DNA of 63,124 bases. Source: Acidobacteriota bacterium (GTDB lineage: Bacteria > Acidobacteriota > Vicinamibacteria > Vicinamibacterales > 2-12-FULL-66-21). The notes under the pieces were generated by a model that was given only the letters and a program-made list of their open reading frames with translations, did not search any database and had not been told where the DNA came from. Below, one piece after another: positions 44,240 to 53,350 of the stretch. Position 1 is the stretch's first letter. Every line of letters starts with the position of its first letter. The stretch lies in assembly GCA_003222675.1 (NCBI GenBank), contig QHWT01000096.1, forward strand, positions 40,812 through 103,935. Direction: 5' to 3'. Both the position numbers and the translations under genes were made by a program.

Positions 44240-44896
44240 CTACACGCGGATGCTGCGCAGCAGCGGAACGAGATCCGACGGTCGATCGACGAGCATGTCG
44301 TCCGGACCGAGATCGTGTTCCGACAACGTGAAGCCGAAGCCATAGCGCACCATGCACACGCGTGTGCGCGCCGCGCGTGCGGTGGCGAGATCGATCGCCG
44401 AGTCGCCGACCATCACTGTTTGCGTCAGCGCAGTTCCGGCGCGATGCATGAGTTCCTGGAGCGGCGCAGGACTCGGCTTCCTCGGCCACGGGCCATCGCC
44501 GCCCAGGATCCATTTGAAGAATCCTGCGACGCCGAGCCCGTCGAGGATGGCGAGCGTTGCCCGGGAAGGCTTGTTCGTGAGCACGGCAAGCGGTGCATCG
44601 GCCGCGAGCGTCTCGATCGCCTCGCGGATGCCATCGTACAGCTGCGTGTGTGTCAGGAGCCTGTCGTCGTACAGCTCGAGGAAACGTGGAAGCGCACCTG
44701 GCGACTCGGGATCGAGCGCCGCCGCCGTCAGAGCGCGCCGGACGAGCAGCGCCGCTCCTTCTCCCACCATGCGCGCGATTGTGTCCACCGGAAGCGGAGC
44801 GCCGCCGCGCTCTTCGAGCAGCGCATTTGCCGCATCGGCCAGATCGCGGCGCGAATCGATGAGCGTGCCATCGAGATCGAAGACGAACAGCGGCAT
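44240..44896 (-). CDS. gph: HAD-family phosphatase, phosphoglycolate phosphatase-like
   Basis: From ATG 44896 the product is 218 residues. HAD motif I is FVFDLDGTL (D7, D9), motif II VLTNKP, motif III a lysine in KPSPAP and motif IV VGDSAIDLATARAA. The small helical cap is of the phosphoglycolate phosphatase type. It would dephosphorylate 2-phosphoglycolate or a similar small phosphate ester. The start overlaps the stop of the upstream ADOP gene (TGATG), so the two are probably translated together, though they seem functionally unrelated. Confidence 0.88.
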   Translation of the reverse strand: MPLFVFDLDGTLIDSRRDLADAANALLEERGGAPLPVDTIARMVGEGAALLVRRALTAAALDPESPGALPRFLELYDDRLLTHTQLYDGIREAIETLAADAPLAVLTNKPSRATLAILDGLGVAGFFKWILGGDGPWPRKPSPAPLQELMHRAGTALTQTVMVGDSAIDLATARAARTRVCMVRYGFGFTLSEHDLGPDDMLVDRPSDLVPLLRSIRV

Positions 44897-47496
44897 CAAT
44901 CGGTCCGGAGCGCCACCAGAGGATCCACCCGTGTGGCGCGGAGCGCCGGCAGCGAACCCGCGAGCGCTGCGACGGCGACGAGCGTGATCGGGACCGACAC
45001 AAGCGTCAGCAGGTCGTGCGGGCTGACGCCAAAGAGCTGCGACGACAGGACGGGCGCGAGCAGGGCCGACGCCGTCGCGCCCACGAGCGCTCCTGCGATG
45101 CTCAATCGCAGCGCGTGGCCGAGCACAAGCTGCATCACCGTGACACGGCGCGCGCCGAGCGCCATGCGCACGCCGATCTCCTGCGTCCGCTGCGCCACGA
45201 GATACGCGATCACGCCGTAGACGCCGATCGCCGCGAGCGCGAGCGCAAGCGCGGCAAAGAGGCTCACGAGCCACGCCGTCAGACGCGGTTGCGCGGCGCT
45301 CTGTTGCAGCATCATGTCCAGCGTCCGGACGTTGAATACGGCGAGCTGCGGATCCAGCGCCGCAACCTTCTGCCGCATGACGGCGCCCATTGGCGAGCTC
45401 CCCGACGATCGCACGATCAGCGTCATCGTGGGCCAGAGGATCTGCTCGCTGCTGAAGTACATCGCGGGCCGAGGCTCCAGGTCCAGCGACAGATTGCGCA
45501 CGTCGCCGACGATGCCGATGACCTGGAAGATCTGCTTGTTGCCGAGTTGCACCTGCCGGCCTAGAGGATCGGCATTGGGCCAGAAGCGGCGTGCGGCGTC
45601 GGCGCTCAGGATGATGCTGTGGGCACCGTGCGTCCCTGTCTCGCGATTGTCGAACGTGCGACCGCGTAACAGCGGAATGGCAAGCGTCCGGAAATACTGC
45701 GGGCTGACGAGGCGCCAGTCCGCTTGCATGTCTTCAGCGCCGAGCGCATTCGCGCCAACCGCCTTCAGGGGCATGCCGGTATTGCCGCCTGCGAACGGTG
45801 CGCCGCTCGACATCGCCGCAGCCTCGACGCCTGGAACGGCCTGCATCTCTGCAAGCAGGCGGCGGTAAAACTGCTGCCGGGCGAGGTCCGTGGGATAGCG
45901 CGCCTCCGGAAGTCCCATCATCGCGGTGGTGAGGTGTTTCGCATTGAATCCCAGTTCCACGTGCTGCAGGCGGAGAAAGCTCTGGACGAAGAGCGCCGCT
46001 CCAGTGAGGAGCACGGTCGCGAGTGCGATCTCGGCCACGACCAGCATCCGCCGCGCGGCCCCCTGCTGCGCGCCCGCGCTGCCGCGCGATCCTTCTCTCA
46101 GCGATCCTGTCATATCGTTTCGAGAGCCGATCATGGCGGGCAGCGCACCAAACGCCGCCGCGGTCAGCACCGACACGACGAGCGAGAAGATGAGCACGGG
46201 CGCGTTCACCGCGATGTCTTCCGCACGAGGGAGCGACGAAGCGAGCGCCGCCCGCAGGGCCGGCACGCCCCACGAGGCTATCAGCACGCCGGCGGTGCCG
46301 CCGACGAGCGCCACGAGCAGACTTTCAGTCAGAACCTGGCGCACGAGGCGGAGACGACTCGCGCCCAGCGCGAGGCGTACCCCGATTTCCCGGCGCCGCA
46401 GCGCCGCGCGTGCGAGCATCAGGTTTGCAACGTTCGAGCACGCAATGAGCAGCACGAGTCCCACCGATCCGAGCAGCAGGTAGAGGCCCTGCCGCATCTC
46501 GGGCGGAACGATCCAGTCGTCGAACGTCGCCATGCGCACGCCCCAGTCCTTGTTGGACTCTGGATACTGCCGCGCGAGCTGCTGCGCGACCGCGTCCATG
46601 TCCAGCTGCGCCTGCGCCAGCGTGATGTCGGGACGGAGACGTCCGATTGTCGACAGCCGGTGATCGGCGCGCGCCTCGCGCGAGAGATCCGGCGCAAGTG
46701 GCGTCAACACCTGCGCGGTTCCGACGAGATCCCGATCGCGCAGGACGCCGACGACCGTATGGGAGACGCCGTTGAGCGCAATCGAGCGACCGATGATGGA
46801 CGGATCGGAGCCGAACCAGTCCCGCCAGACCGACTCCATGATGATCGCGACGCGTGGCGCGCCGGGACGATCCTCCGCGGGCGAAAAATTGCGGCCGCGC
46901 CGCAGCCGCACGTTCAGCAGCGGAATCAGCGTGGCGGTGGCTTCCATGCGGCCGAGGCGGTGGGGCTCGCCCGTGCCCGTCAACGTCACCGTGCCGGAGC
47001 GCCACGCGGCCAGCTCCGCAAACGATCGGCCGTGCTCGCGCCACGACAGGTAGTTCGGCACCGACGTCGAGAACTGCGCGATGTTCAAGCGATCGTTCTT
47101 TTCCCAGATTCTGACGAGCCGCGCGGGATCGAAGAAACCGAGCGGCTGAATGGCGACGGCGTGCACGACGCTGAAGATCGCCGTGTTCACGCCGATGCCC
47201 AGCGCGAGCGTGGCGATCGCGACGACACTGAAGACGGGCGCACGCCAGAGCGCGCGCGCCGCGAATTTCAGATCGTACAGGGTCATCATGACGTGTTCTC
47301 CTGGCGCCCGGACGAGCGCATCGACGGCCACGCCGATCCAGAAAGCCGCCACGCCTGCCCGGCCGCGCGCGGCCGCCTCCATGCGCGCCGCGCGATACGC
47401 GCTCGTCATGCCGTGGCCGAAACGATCCCTGAACTCGGCCGGATACAGCCGGAGGACGAGGCCGAACACGCGCTCTGCCACCGCGCGGTGCTTCAT
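44896..47496 (-). CDS. ADOP-family (MacB-like) ABC permease
   Basis: The 866-residue protein has a different soluble prefix from the 35294 permease (residues 1-70, LRLYPAEFRDRFGHGM...AFWIGVAVDAL, one predicted span). The standard ADOP layout follows: [23 protein letters not shown], periplasmic domain, central membrane block ([33 protein letters not shown]), second periplasmic domain and the C-terminal block (IGVYGVIAYLVAQRTQEIGVRMALGA). It overlaps the PadR gene upstream by ATGA. Confidence 0.92.
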   Translation of the reverse strand: MKHRAVAERVFGLVLRLYPAEFRDRFGHGMTSAYRAARMEAAARGRAGVAAFWIGVAVDALVRAPGEHVMMTLYDLKFAARALWRAPVFSVVAIATLALGIGVNTAIFSVVHAVAIQPLGFFDPARLVRIWEKNDRLNIAQFSTSVPNYLSWREHGRSFAELAAWRSGTVTLTGTGEPHRLGRMEATATLIPLLNVRLRRGRNFSPAEDRPGAPRVAIIMESVWRDWFGSDPSIIGRSIALNGVSHTVVGVLRDRDLVGTAQVLTPLAPDLSREARADHRLSTIGRLRPDITLAQAQLDMDAVAQQLARQYPESNKDWGVRMATFDDWIVPPEMRQGLYLLLGSVGLVLLIACSNVANLMLARAALRRREIGVRLALGASRLRLVRQVLTESLLVALVGGTAGVLIASWGVPALRAALASSLPRAEDIAVNAPVLIFSLVVSVLTAAAFGALPAMIGSRNDMTGSLREGSRGSAGAQQGAARRMLVVAEIALATVLLTGAALFVQSFLRLQHVELGFNAKHLTTAMMGLPEARYPTDLARQQFYRRLLAEMQAVPGVEAAAMSSGAPFAGGNTGMPLKAVGANALGAEDMQADWRLVSPQYFRTLAIPLLRGRTFDNRETGTHGAHSIILSADAARRFWPNADPLGRQVQLGNKQIFQVIGIVGDVRNLSLDLEPRPAMYFSSEQILWPTMTLIVRSSGSSPMGAVMRQKVAALDPQLAVFNVRTLDMMLQQSAAQPRLTAWLVSLFAALALALAAIGVYGVIAYLVAQRTQEIGVRMALGARRVTVMQLVLGHALRLSIAGALVGATASALLAPVLSSQLFGVSPHDLLTLVSVPITLVAVAALAGSLPALRATRVDPLVALRTD

Positions 47497-47843
47497 GATC
47501 GCCGCGGCACCAGACCTGTCGCGCGCGCGTGCTGCAAGAGCGCCCTCAACCGGTCCGCCTCCGCGGCGGCCACCGCGCGGCCGAAGCGTGTGACCCGGTA
47601 GTACCTGCGCCGCTCGTCATCGTCATCCGGCCGGCGCGTCAGCTCATCGATCAGCCCCTCGTCGAGCATCCGGCGGATCGATCCGTACAGAGTCCCGGGG
47701 CTCATGCGGACCTTCCCGTCCGTGCGCCGCGCGACGTCCTGCATGATGGCGTAGCCATGCCGCTCGCCATCGCCGAGGGCGATCAGGATATGAAAGAACG
47801 CGGGGGGAAGAGGCAATTGCCGGGTAATATCAGAGTCGGCCAT
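47493..47843 (-). CDS. PadR-family transcriptional regulator
   Basis: From ATG 47843 the product is 116 residues. The winged helix reads LPPAFFHILIALGDGERHGYAIMQDV, MSPGTLYGSIRRMLDEGLIDEL and RRRYYRVTRFGRAVAAAE. It begins the operon with the ADOP permease and the HAD phosphatase. An upstream in-frame extension would run through the operator and is not likely to be translated. Confidence 0.92.
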   Translation of the reverse strand: MADSDITRQLPLPPAFFHILIALGDGERHGYAIMQDVARRTDGKVRMSPGTLYGSIRRMLDEGLIDELTRRPDDDDERRRYYRVTRFGRAVAAAEADRLRALLQHARATGLVPRRS

Positions 47844-47861
47844 ATAACAATAGTCGTTATA
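47843..47861 (-). promoter_or_regulatory. PadR operator at the start codon
   Basis: TATAAC (47843-47848) and GTTATA (47856-47861) form an inverted repeat with a 7 bp centre, beginning at the first base of the start codon. The AT-rich arms could also serve as the -10 element. The arrangement parallels the padR promoter at 34910 and implies autoregulation with a very short leader. Confidence 0.7.
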
Positions 47862-47937
47862 ACGTACTTCGATACAGTGTCGCAAGCCGCCGAACCCCCG
47901 GCAAATGTTTGCGGGTTGAACGGCCAGTGCGATTCAG

Positions 47938-48616
47938 TAATTGGGGAATCGGGGAATCGGAAAATTGAGGAATTGGGGAATCGGGGAGCCGCGTTCGCGC
48001 GGCTTGTTGGAGATACTGCGTACCACGATCCTGGCTGATTCGCAGATTTCTCACGGATCCGACCACACAGTGACACTTTGCGGCGAAATTGGTCCAGGCA
48101 CATCCAATGCATCTTGGGAGAGTATGACGCCGCAAGAACTCCGCGCGAGAACCAAACGATTCGCTATTGACATCGTGAAGATCGCACGTTCGGTGCCGCG
48201 CGAGTGGTACGTGCGAGTGATTGGAGGGCAGCTGTTACGTGCAGGCACCGCGGTCGCGGCAAACTACCGAGTTTGTTGCCGCGCCAGGTCCGACCGCGAG
48301 TTCTGCGCGAAGATGGGCGTCGTTGTAGAAGAATCCGACGAGTCGCAGCTTTGGCTGGAGCTGCTCGCGGTGGCGCACTCGCGTATGAACACGAGCGAGT
48401 ACCGGCGCGTGATGAAAGAGGCAGCCGAACTAACGGCGATCTTTACTGCGTCGCACTCAACAGCGAAGGCGAATCTACAGCGACGTGCGCGAGAACGTGT
48501 GCGAAAACGATCTCAAAACGCGCAGGGTTCGAGTTCTTGATAATCGCGCTCGCCGCGACGTGAGTCAATGCCCCAATTACCCGATTACTGAATTCCCCGA
48601 TTACGCAATTCGCGAA
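47938..48616. mobile_element. inverted-array cassette around a four-helix-bundle gene
   Basis: The left arm (47938-47987) consists of GGAATCGG and GGAATTGGG units. The right arm (48570-48616) is the complementary set (CCCCAATTACCCGATTACTG, AATTCCCCGATTACGCAATT). Between them lies one small gene (48124-48540). The right arm runs up to the stop codon of the neighbouring VOC gene. No transposase, target duplication or known terminal sequence is visible, so calling it mobile is inference. Confidence 0.6.
48124..48540 (+). CDS. four-helix-bundle protein of the S23/IVP type
   Basis: The 138-residue protein starts MTPQELRARTKRFAIDIVKI and contains LLRAGTAVAANYRVCCRARS and FCAKMGVVVEESDESQLWLEL, typical of the small four-helix-bundle family (TIGR02436). 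That family is named after proteins encoded by intervening sequences in 23S rRNA genes; the Avd protein of diversity-generating retroelements has a similar fold. It probably binds nucleic acid as an oligomer. It is the only gene inside the inverted-array cassette. The tail after residue 115 is arginine-rich. Confidence 0.88.
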   Translation: MTPQELRARTKRFAIDIVKIARSVPREWYVRVIGGQLLRAGTAVAANYRVCCRARSDREFCAKMGVVVEESDESQLWLELLAVAHSRMNTSEYRRVMKEAAELTAIFTASHSTAKANLQRRARERVRKRSQNAQGSSS

Positions 48617-48617
48617 T

Positions 48618-49001
48618 TTATGCCGCGTCCGGCGGCTGATAGAGCGCCGCAACCGCGCCGGCGGGATCCTTGATGACGCAGAAGCGGCCGCCGCCCATGC
48701 TGCGCGGCGGCGCGATCACGCTGCCGCCCAGGCGCTGGCACTCGGCGATGCTGTGATCGAGATCGTCGACGGTGATATAGACCAGCCACAGGGCGGGAAG
48801 ATCGGCATTGAGGCCGCGCGCGTGGCAGACGCCGGCCACCGGTTCGCCATCGGCCTTCATCACGAAGTCTGCATACGCCCCCATGCTGAGCGGCTCCGGC
48901 TTCCATCCGATCACCGACGCGTAGAAATCGCGGAGTGACTCTGCGTTCGAAACCGTCAAGTCCTGCCAGGTGATCGTTCCGGGGCGAGGCGTGGTGCTCA
49001 T
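48618..49001 (-). CDS. VOC-superfamily (glyoxalase/bleomycin resistance-like) protein
   Basis: From ATG 49001 the product is 127 residues with the paired beta-alpha-beta-beta-beta modules of the vicinal oxygen chelate fold (ITWQDLTVSNAESLRDFYASVIGWK, LWLVYITVDDLDHSIAECQRLGG, GGRFCVIKDPAGAVAALYQP). The substrate is unknown. The TAA stop codon abuts the right array arm of the four-helix-bundle cassette. Confidence 0.9.
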   Translation of the reverse strand: MSTTPRPGTITWQDLTVSNAESLRDFYASVIGWKPEPLSMGAYADFVMKADGEPVAGVCHARGLNADLPALWLVYITVDDLDHSIAECQRLGGSVIAPPRSMGGGRFCVIKDPAGAVAALYQPPDAA

Positions 49002-49158
49002 CGAGCAGCATCTTATTCGATCCGCATGAACGTCTGAGGACGGTTGTCGGACGACGGAGTGCAGACGTGCGCTGCGCGAAGTGCGGTGTGCGAATGCTTT
49101 CACCGCTCTCGTCGCTTCTGGTGTGATTCTGAAGATCCTGCTTGAGTTCCGGATCCGC

Positions 49159-49201
49159 ACCTCGCGCCTCGGACCTCGGACCTCGGACCTCGGACCTCGT
49201 T
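49159..49201. repeat. single-arm tandem array, unit CGGACCT
   Basis: Four near-perfect CGGACCT units lie just before the PAP2 gene. A weak complementary stretch (GAGGACGG...CGGACGACGGAG) lies at about 49035. No gene is seen between 49002 and 49217. Confidence 0.7.
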
Positions 49202-49217
49202 CGAGTAGTCTCCTTCG

Positions 49218-49988
49218 GTGCGTGCGTGGGAAGCCGGCAGCGCCGTGTTCTTCGTGTACCTCGCGATCACGGCACTCGTCCGTGGCGGCCGCGCGGGCGC
49301 GCGGCCGCGGGCGCTGCTTGCCGCCGTCGCCGGCCTCCTCCTGAGCGGCGCGTCGGCGCGCATGAATGAGGTTCCGATCCTGCATGCGTGGCTTCTTCCG
49401 CCCATCCTGCTGTTGACCGCGTATTGGGGCACCGGCGCGCTGTTTGTCGCGCCCATGCCCCGCGTCGAACGGGATCTGCGCGGCTTCGATGAGACGCTCC
49501 GTATCCGGTCGATCGCGGCGCGCATGCCGCGCGCCATCGCCGAGATTCTCGAGGTCGCCTACTCCGGCGTGTATCCGGCGGTGCCATTGGCACTGTGGAT
49601 CGCGCTCGACGCGGGAGAAAGCGCCGCCCACTGCTGGACGGTCGTCCTCTTCACAGACTACGTCTGCTTCGGTTGTCTGCCGTGGATCCAGAGCCGCCCA
49701 CCGCGCGCGCTCGAGGATGAGCCCTGGCGCTCGCGATGGCGAGCGGTGAACCTGCAAATCCTCGCATCAGGCAGCATCGGAGCGAATACGTTCCCCAGCG
49801 GTCACGCCGCTGAGGGCCTGGCCTGCGCACTGCTCGTGACGCGCGCGCCGTGGCCGATTGTCATCGCGATGTTCGTGAACGCCGGCGCGATTGCTGCCGG
49901 CGCCGTCTTCGGTCGGTATCATTACGCCGCGGATGCGATCTTCGGCTGGATCGTCGCGCTCATCGTGTGGGCAGTCAGTGGCCAGTAA
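49218..49988 (+). CDS. PAP2-family membrane phosphatase
   Basis: The 256-residue protein has five or six hydrophobic segments and two of the three PAP2 motifs in clear form: FPSGHAAEG (near 192) and GRYHYAADAIFG (near 236). It probably removes phosphate from a lipid-linked substrate such as undecaprenyl pyrophosphate or phosphatidate. The lysine-containing first motif is not obvious. The stop codon TAA is the first CAGTAACC unit of the following array. Confidence 0.85.
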   Translation: MRAWEAGSAVFFVYLAITALVRGGRAGARPRALLAAVAGLLLSGASARMNEVPILHAWLLPPILLLTAYWGTGALFVAPMPRVERDLRGFDETLRIRSIAARMPRAIAEILEVAYSGVYPAVPLALWIALDAGESAAHCWTVVLFTDYVCFGCLPWIQSRPPRALEDEPWRSRWRAVNLQILASGSIGANTFPSGHAAEGLACALLVTRAPWPIVIAMFVNAGAIAAGAVFGRYHYAADAIFGWIVALIVWAVSGQ

Positions 49989-50108
49989 CCAGTAACCAGT
50001 AACCAGTAACCAGTAACCGGTAGCCAGTAGCTAGTAGTAGCCCGTAGCAACTAACCGCAACCGGCCACTGGCAACCGGCCACTGGTTATCGGCAACTGAC
50101 AACTGACC
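49977..50108. repeat. tandem array, CCAGTAA units with a partly inverted second half
   Basis: Five nearly perfect CAGTAAC units and variants run to about 50030. The second half (CCACTGGCAACCGGCCACTG, GTTATCGGCAACTGACAACT) is partly their complement. It separates the convergent PAP2 and permease genes and touches both stop codons. Confidence 0.82.
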
Positions 50109-51881
50109 TCAGACGTGTATGTTGGATCGCCCGTTGACCTGGTGTGTGGCGACGGCGTGGGCCGCGAGACCCTCGCTCAGGTTGAATCCCTTGAAGGTCT
50201 CGTCGGGAATCTCCACCTCGAACGAGAGCTCCGGCGTGTGCCACAGGCGCCACCACCGCATGCACGCGAGGGCGCCGGCGAGCATGACGATGATGGCGAC
50301 GGGCGTGGTGATGTCACCCTCGAGCAACATCAGCCGCTCGGCCTCAGCGGCGGAATAGGTGTAGGCGAGAAAACAAGAAAGGTAGAACGGCCAGAGGAGA
50401 TGGAACCGCGAGGCGCCCGGAATGTACTGTCTCGCGAACGGCACGCCGTCCGCCTTCAGCAGTAAGAGCTCGAGCAGGAACAGTGACAGCGCCGCGCAGA
50501 AGATGGCGTGGCGCCATGCGATCGACACGTCCCAGAACATGGCGGCTGAGAGCCACGCGCTCAGCGCCACCGGTACCAAGACGACGAGCAGTCCCGCCTT
50601 GTGCACTCCGGCGGCGACGCGAAGCGGCGTCAACGAACAGCTGCGAAAGATCCATCGCGCAGGAAGGTCGACTGGAATTGCGAGCAGCGCGCGGAATCCA
50701 ACCGCGAGCGCTGCGCTCAGGATGAGCGGCGGCGAAAGCGACGCGACGGTGGGTCTCGCGAACAGACCCGTATCGTGCCGCAGGAATGCCGGAAGAATCG
50801 CCGTGATAATCAGCGCGAGCGCCCCTCCGACATAGATTGCCATCAACATGCGATGCCGGCGGCTTCGCGCGAGCACGCGAAGCGTGAACGCGCAGATGGC
50901 CTGCTCTGTTGGATGACGGACGAGCAGCGTCCTGATCGTGGCGGACACGGCGCGTGACAAAAAAAATCGCGCGGATCCCGCGGGCGTTTCAATCGCCCGC
51001 GCACACAGCCGCCGGAACGCGAAGACATATAGCGCCGCGGTGACGAGCAGCGGCGTGACGGCCCACACGGCTCCACGCGCGGCAAGCGCCGCCATGATCG
51101 GCCGCGACGTGCCGCCGATCGTTTCGTAGATCGCGACGAACCAGGCGAGCGGGAACCATCGCAGGATCGGATCCGACGCGTTGCCGCGTTCCAGCGCGAC
51201 GGCGGTCGCCTCTCGCAGCGGTCCGATGAACAGCAGCGTGAGAAGGACGATCAAGACCGTCCCCATTTGAAGGATCGGCGCGAGACGCTCGGACGCGCGG
51301 CGTCCGGCGCCGACCAGCAGCACCCCCTGCACCATCGTCAGGCCGAAGAAGACGAATGCGTCGGCCGCGATCGACGCGACGAGGTGCGCGGGCAGTCCGC
51401 GGATTGCGCCCGTGACAGTGAGCGCCGAGATCATCGCGTAAGTGACCCCCGGCAGCACGTTGAGCGCGGCGGCGAACACCACGAACAACGCGAGGAGGCT
51501 GCCAAGCCGCCCCAACGCCTGCACCCGCGGCCGAATGGGAAGTGAACCCAGCACGAACACGTCCCGGCGTCCTGGAAAGAGCGTGTCCCACATGACCACG
51601 CACACGATGCCGATTGCTCCAGACGACAGCAGAATGAAGAGGCCGCGGTCGCTCCAGATCGCGCGCTCGAGACGCTCCGGATAATAGCGCTGCAGGAAGG
51701 AGTACTTTCCGAGGAACTGGCTGGAGAGCAGCATCGCCGGCGCTGCCAGGAAGGCGGCCGCCCAGATCGTGGCGGAGGCCTGCATGCCCTGCGGCATCAC
51801 GTCGCTCTGCAGAAAGCCGCCAAATGTCGCGCGGGCGATCGTGACGGCTTGTCGCAGCTCGGCGCGCCAGTTCGTCGGCAA
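50109..51881 (-). CDS. ABC-2-type membrane subunit, large polytopic protein
   Basis: The 590-residue protein has at least ten hydrophobic segments (for example LFILLSSGAIGIVCVVMW and LLALFVVFAAALNVLPGVTYAMI) and no enzyme motif. It starts 10 bp downstream of the ABC ATPase stop codon on the same strand, so it is the likely membrane partner of that ATPase. The family is not one I recognise by name. The substrate is unknown. Confidence 0.8.
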   Translation of the reverse strand: MPTNWRAELRQAVTIARATFGGFLQSDVMPQGMQASATIWAAAFLAAPAMLLSSQFLGKYSFLQRYYPERLERAIWSDRGLFILLSSGAIGIVCVVMWDTLFPGRRDVFVLGSLPIRPRVQALGRLGSLLALFVVFAAALNVLPGVTYAMISALTVTGAIRGLPAHLVASIAADAFVFFGLTMVQGVLLVGAGRRASERLAPILQMGTVLIVLLTLLFIGPLREATAVALERGNASDPILRWFPLAWFVAIYETIGGTSRPIMAALAARGAVWAVTPLLVTAALYVFAFRRLCARAIETPAGSARFFLSRAVSATIRTLLVRHPTEQAICAFTLRVLARSRRHRMLMAIYVGGALALIITAILPAFLRHDTGLFARPTVASLSPPLILSAALAVGFRALLAIPVDLPARWIFRSCSLTPLRVAAGVHKAGLLVVLVPVALSAWLSAAMFWDVSIAWRHAIFCAALSLFLLELLLLKADGVPFARQYIPGASRFHLLWPFYLSCFLAYTYSAAEAERLMLLEGDITTPVAIIVMLAGALACMRWWRLWHTPELSFEVEIPDETFKGFNLSEGLAAHAVATHQVNGRSNIHV

Positions 51882-51891
51882 TGGTGCGTGA

Positions 51892-52656
51892 TCAGTGCGT
51901 AATGGTCGTCATGATCTCCGCAGCGACCGACTCGACGTCAGTCGTGATCACGAGCGTGCGAAAGGCATCTTCGAGGGACGCGGCATTGAGCTGCTCGCGG
52001 AGCGCCGCAGTGGGCGCATGCGCGGCGACGCGGCCGTCGCTCAGAATCAGCACTTCGTTACACACCCGCTCGACCATCTTCAGCTCGTGAGAGCTGTAGA
52101 CAATCATGCGTCCCGATTCTGCGAGGCGGCGGATCAGGCTGCGCACGACCAGCGTCGTGGCCACGTCGAGGCCCGAGCACGGTTCGTCCAGCACGACGAT
52201 GGACGGGTCGTGGAGCAGCGCTGCGGAAAGGAGAACCTTCTGACGCATGCCTTTCGAGTACGCGCTCATCGGCGCGTCGCGATCCATCTGCAGTCCGAAG
52301 ATCGACAGCAGCGTGTCGATGCGGCGGGCAGCAGTCGCCGCGGACAGGCCGCGTAAGCGCGCACAGAGCGTCAGGTACTCGTCGCCGCTCATCCACGTGT
52401 AAAGCTGCGCTTCTTCCGGAACGTATCCGAGGCGCGCCTTGTAGGCGACGAGGTCGTCACGAATATCATGCCCGTCGAGTTTCACCCAGCCGCCCGACGG
52501 CTCTAGGAGGCCAGTGATCATACCGACAGTTGTCGACTTGCCCGAGCCGTTGGGGCCGAGCAGGCCGATAACGGTGCCGGGTTTCAGGGTGAAGCACACG
52601 TCCCGAACGCCGATGATCGCGGAATAGTACTTCGTGAGGCCGCGCGCTTCGAGCAT
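51892..52656 (-). CDS. ABC transporter ATP-binding protein
   Basis: From ATG 52656 the 254-residue protein has Walker A GPNGSGKS (34-41), Walker B IVVLDEP and a signature variant YSKGMRQKV, as in ABC-2/CcmA-like exporters. The D-loop and H-loop (SSHELKM) are present. It energises the downstream permease. It is transcribed divergently from the membrane protein at 52697; the 40 bp between the starts must hold both promoters, or the transcripts have short leaders. Confidence 0.94.
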   Translation of the reverse strand: MLEARGLTKYYSAIIGVRDVCFTLKPGTVIGLLGPNGSGKSTTVGMITGLLEPSGGWVKLDGHDIRDDLVAYKARLGYVPEEAQLYTWMSGDEYLTLCARLRGLSAATAARRIDTLLSIFGLQMDRDAPMSAYSKGMRQKVLLSAALLHDPSIVVLDEPCSGLDVATTLVVRSLIRRLAESGRMIVYSSHELKMVERVCNEVLILSDGRVAAHAPTAALREQLNAASLEDAFRTLVITTDVESVAAEIMTTITH

Positions 52657-52696
52657 AGGACAGTTGACACCACTATCCTCCCAAAGTTCCGTTGAT

Positions 52697-53164
52697 ATGA
52701 TGCAGCGCATGTATTCGGCGACATTGACGTTGCATTCGTGGCTCAGATGGGTGGTGATTCTGCTCGGCATCTTCGCGGTTATGCGCGCGATCGCCGCGAC
52801 GCGGTCGCGCCGCTGGACCCCGGCCGACGATCGTGCAGCCATGCTCTTCACGATCGGCTTCGACCTGCAGTTTCTCGTTGGACTCCTCTTGTATTTCGTC
52901 CTGAGTCCCATCACCACGATGGCCCTTCAGCACATGGACGCCGCCATGCGGACGGCGACGCTGCGCTATTGGGCCGTCGAGCACCCGTCCGCGATGCTGG
53001 TGGCCCTGGTGCTGGCGCACGTCGGCCGGGTTGTCGTGCGGCGCGCGGCTGAGGCGAAGAAGGGACGAATGGCGCTGATCTTCTTCGCGATCGCGCTGCT
53101 CGTGATAATCGGCATGACGCCGTGGCCGAACATGCCGGGGCAGCGACCGTTGTTGCGATTCTAG
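52697..53164 (+). CDS. small integral membrane protein of unknown function
   Basis: The product has about 155 residues and four membrane segments (LRWVVILLGIFAVM, AMLFTIGFDLQFLVGLLLYFV, AMLVALVLAHVGRVVV, IFFAIALLVIIGM). Two in-frame ATG codons at 52697 and 52700 are possible starts. Histidines in HSWLRW, QHMDAA, EHPSA and LAHVG, near the membrane faces, recall heme- or metal-binding membrane proteins, but I cannot assign a family. Confidence 0.8.
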   Translation: MMQRMYSATLTLHSWLRWVVILLGIFAVMRAIAATRSRRWTPADDRAAMLFTIGFDLQFLVGLLLYFVLSPITTMALQHMDAAMRTATLRYWAVEHPSAMLVALVLAHVGRVVVRRAAEAKKGRMALIFFAIALLVIIGMTPWPNMPGQRPLLRF

Positions 53165-53240
53165 GTGCTCGGTGCAGGCGTGCGAGGTGCCGGGTAATCG
53201 GTGCGATCCGCTGTGAGGCGAGCCGAAAAATCGCCAGTTG

Positions 53241-53350
53241 AAAAATCGGGTAATCGGGTAATCGGGTAATTGACGCGCCTTATGTGCGACACTGCGGTCG
53301 ATTACCAGATCACACAATTATCAGATTACCCAATTCCCAAATTACCCGAT
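53241..53350. repeat. inverted tandem-array pair, unit AATCGGGT
   Basis: Left arm AAAAATCGGGTAATCGGGTA and further units to about 53271; right arm CAGATTACCCAATTCCCAAA and TTACCCGAT to 53350. The core of about 45 nt includes GTGCGACACTGCGGTCG. The ATG of the peptidase gene begins in the last unit (CCCGATG). Confidence 0.85.

Noticed and set aside
45724-47601. 625-codon open frame antisense to the ADOP permease at 44896
   Set aside because: Arginine- and histidine-rich shadow with no motif; the sense gene is certain.
47938-47990. CRISPR array at the GGAATCGGGG repeats
   Set aside because: Units are short, degenerate and adjacent, without unique spacers of constant length, and no cas gene is present.
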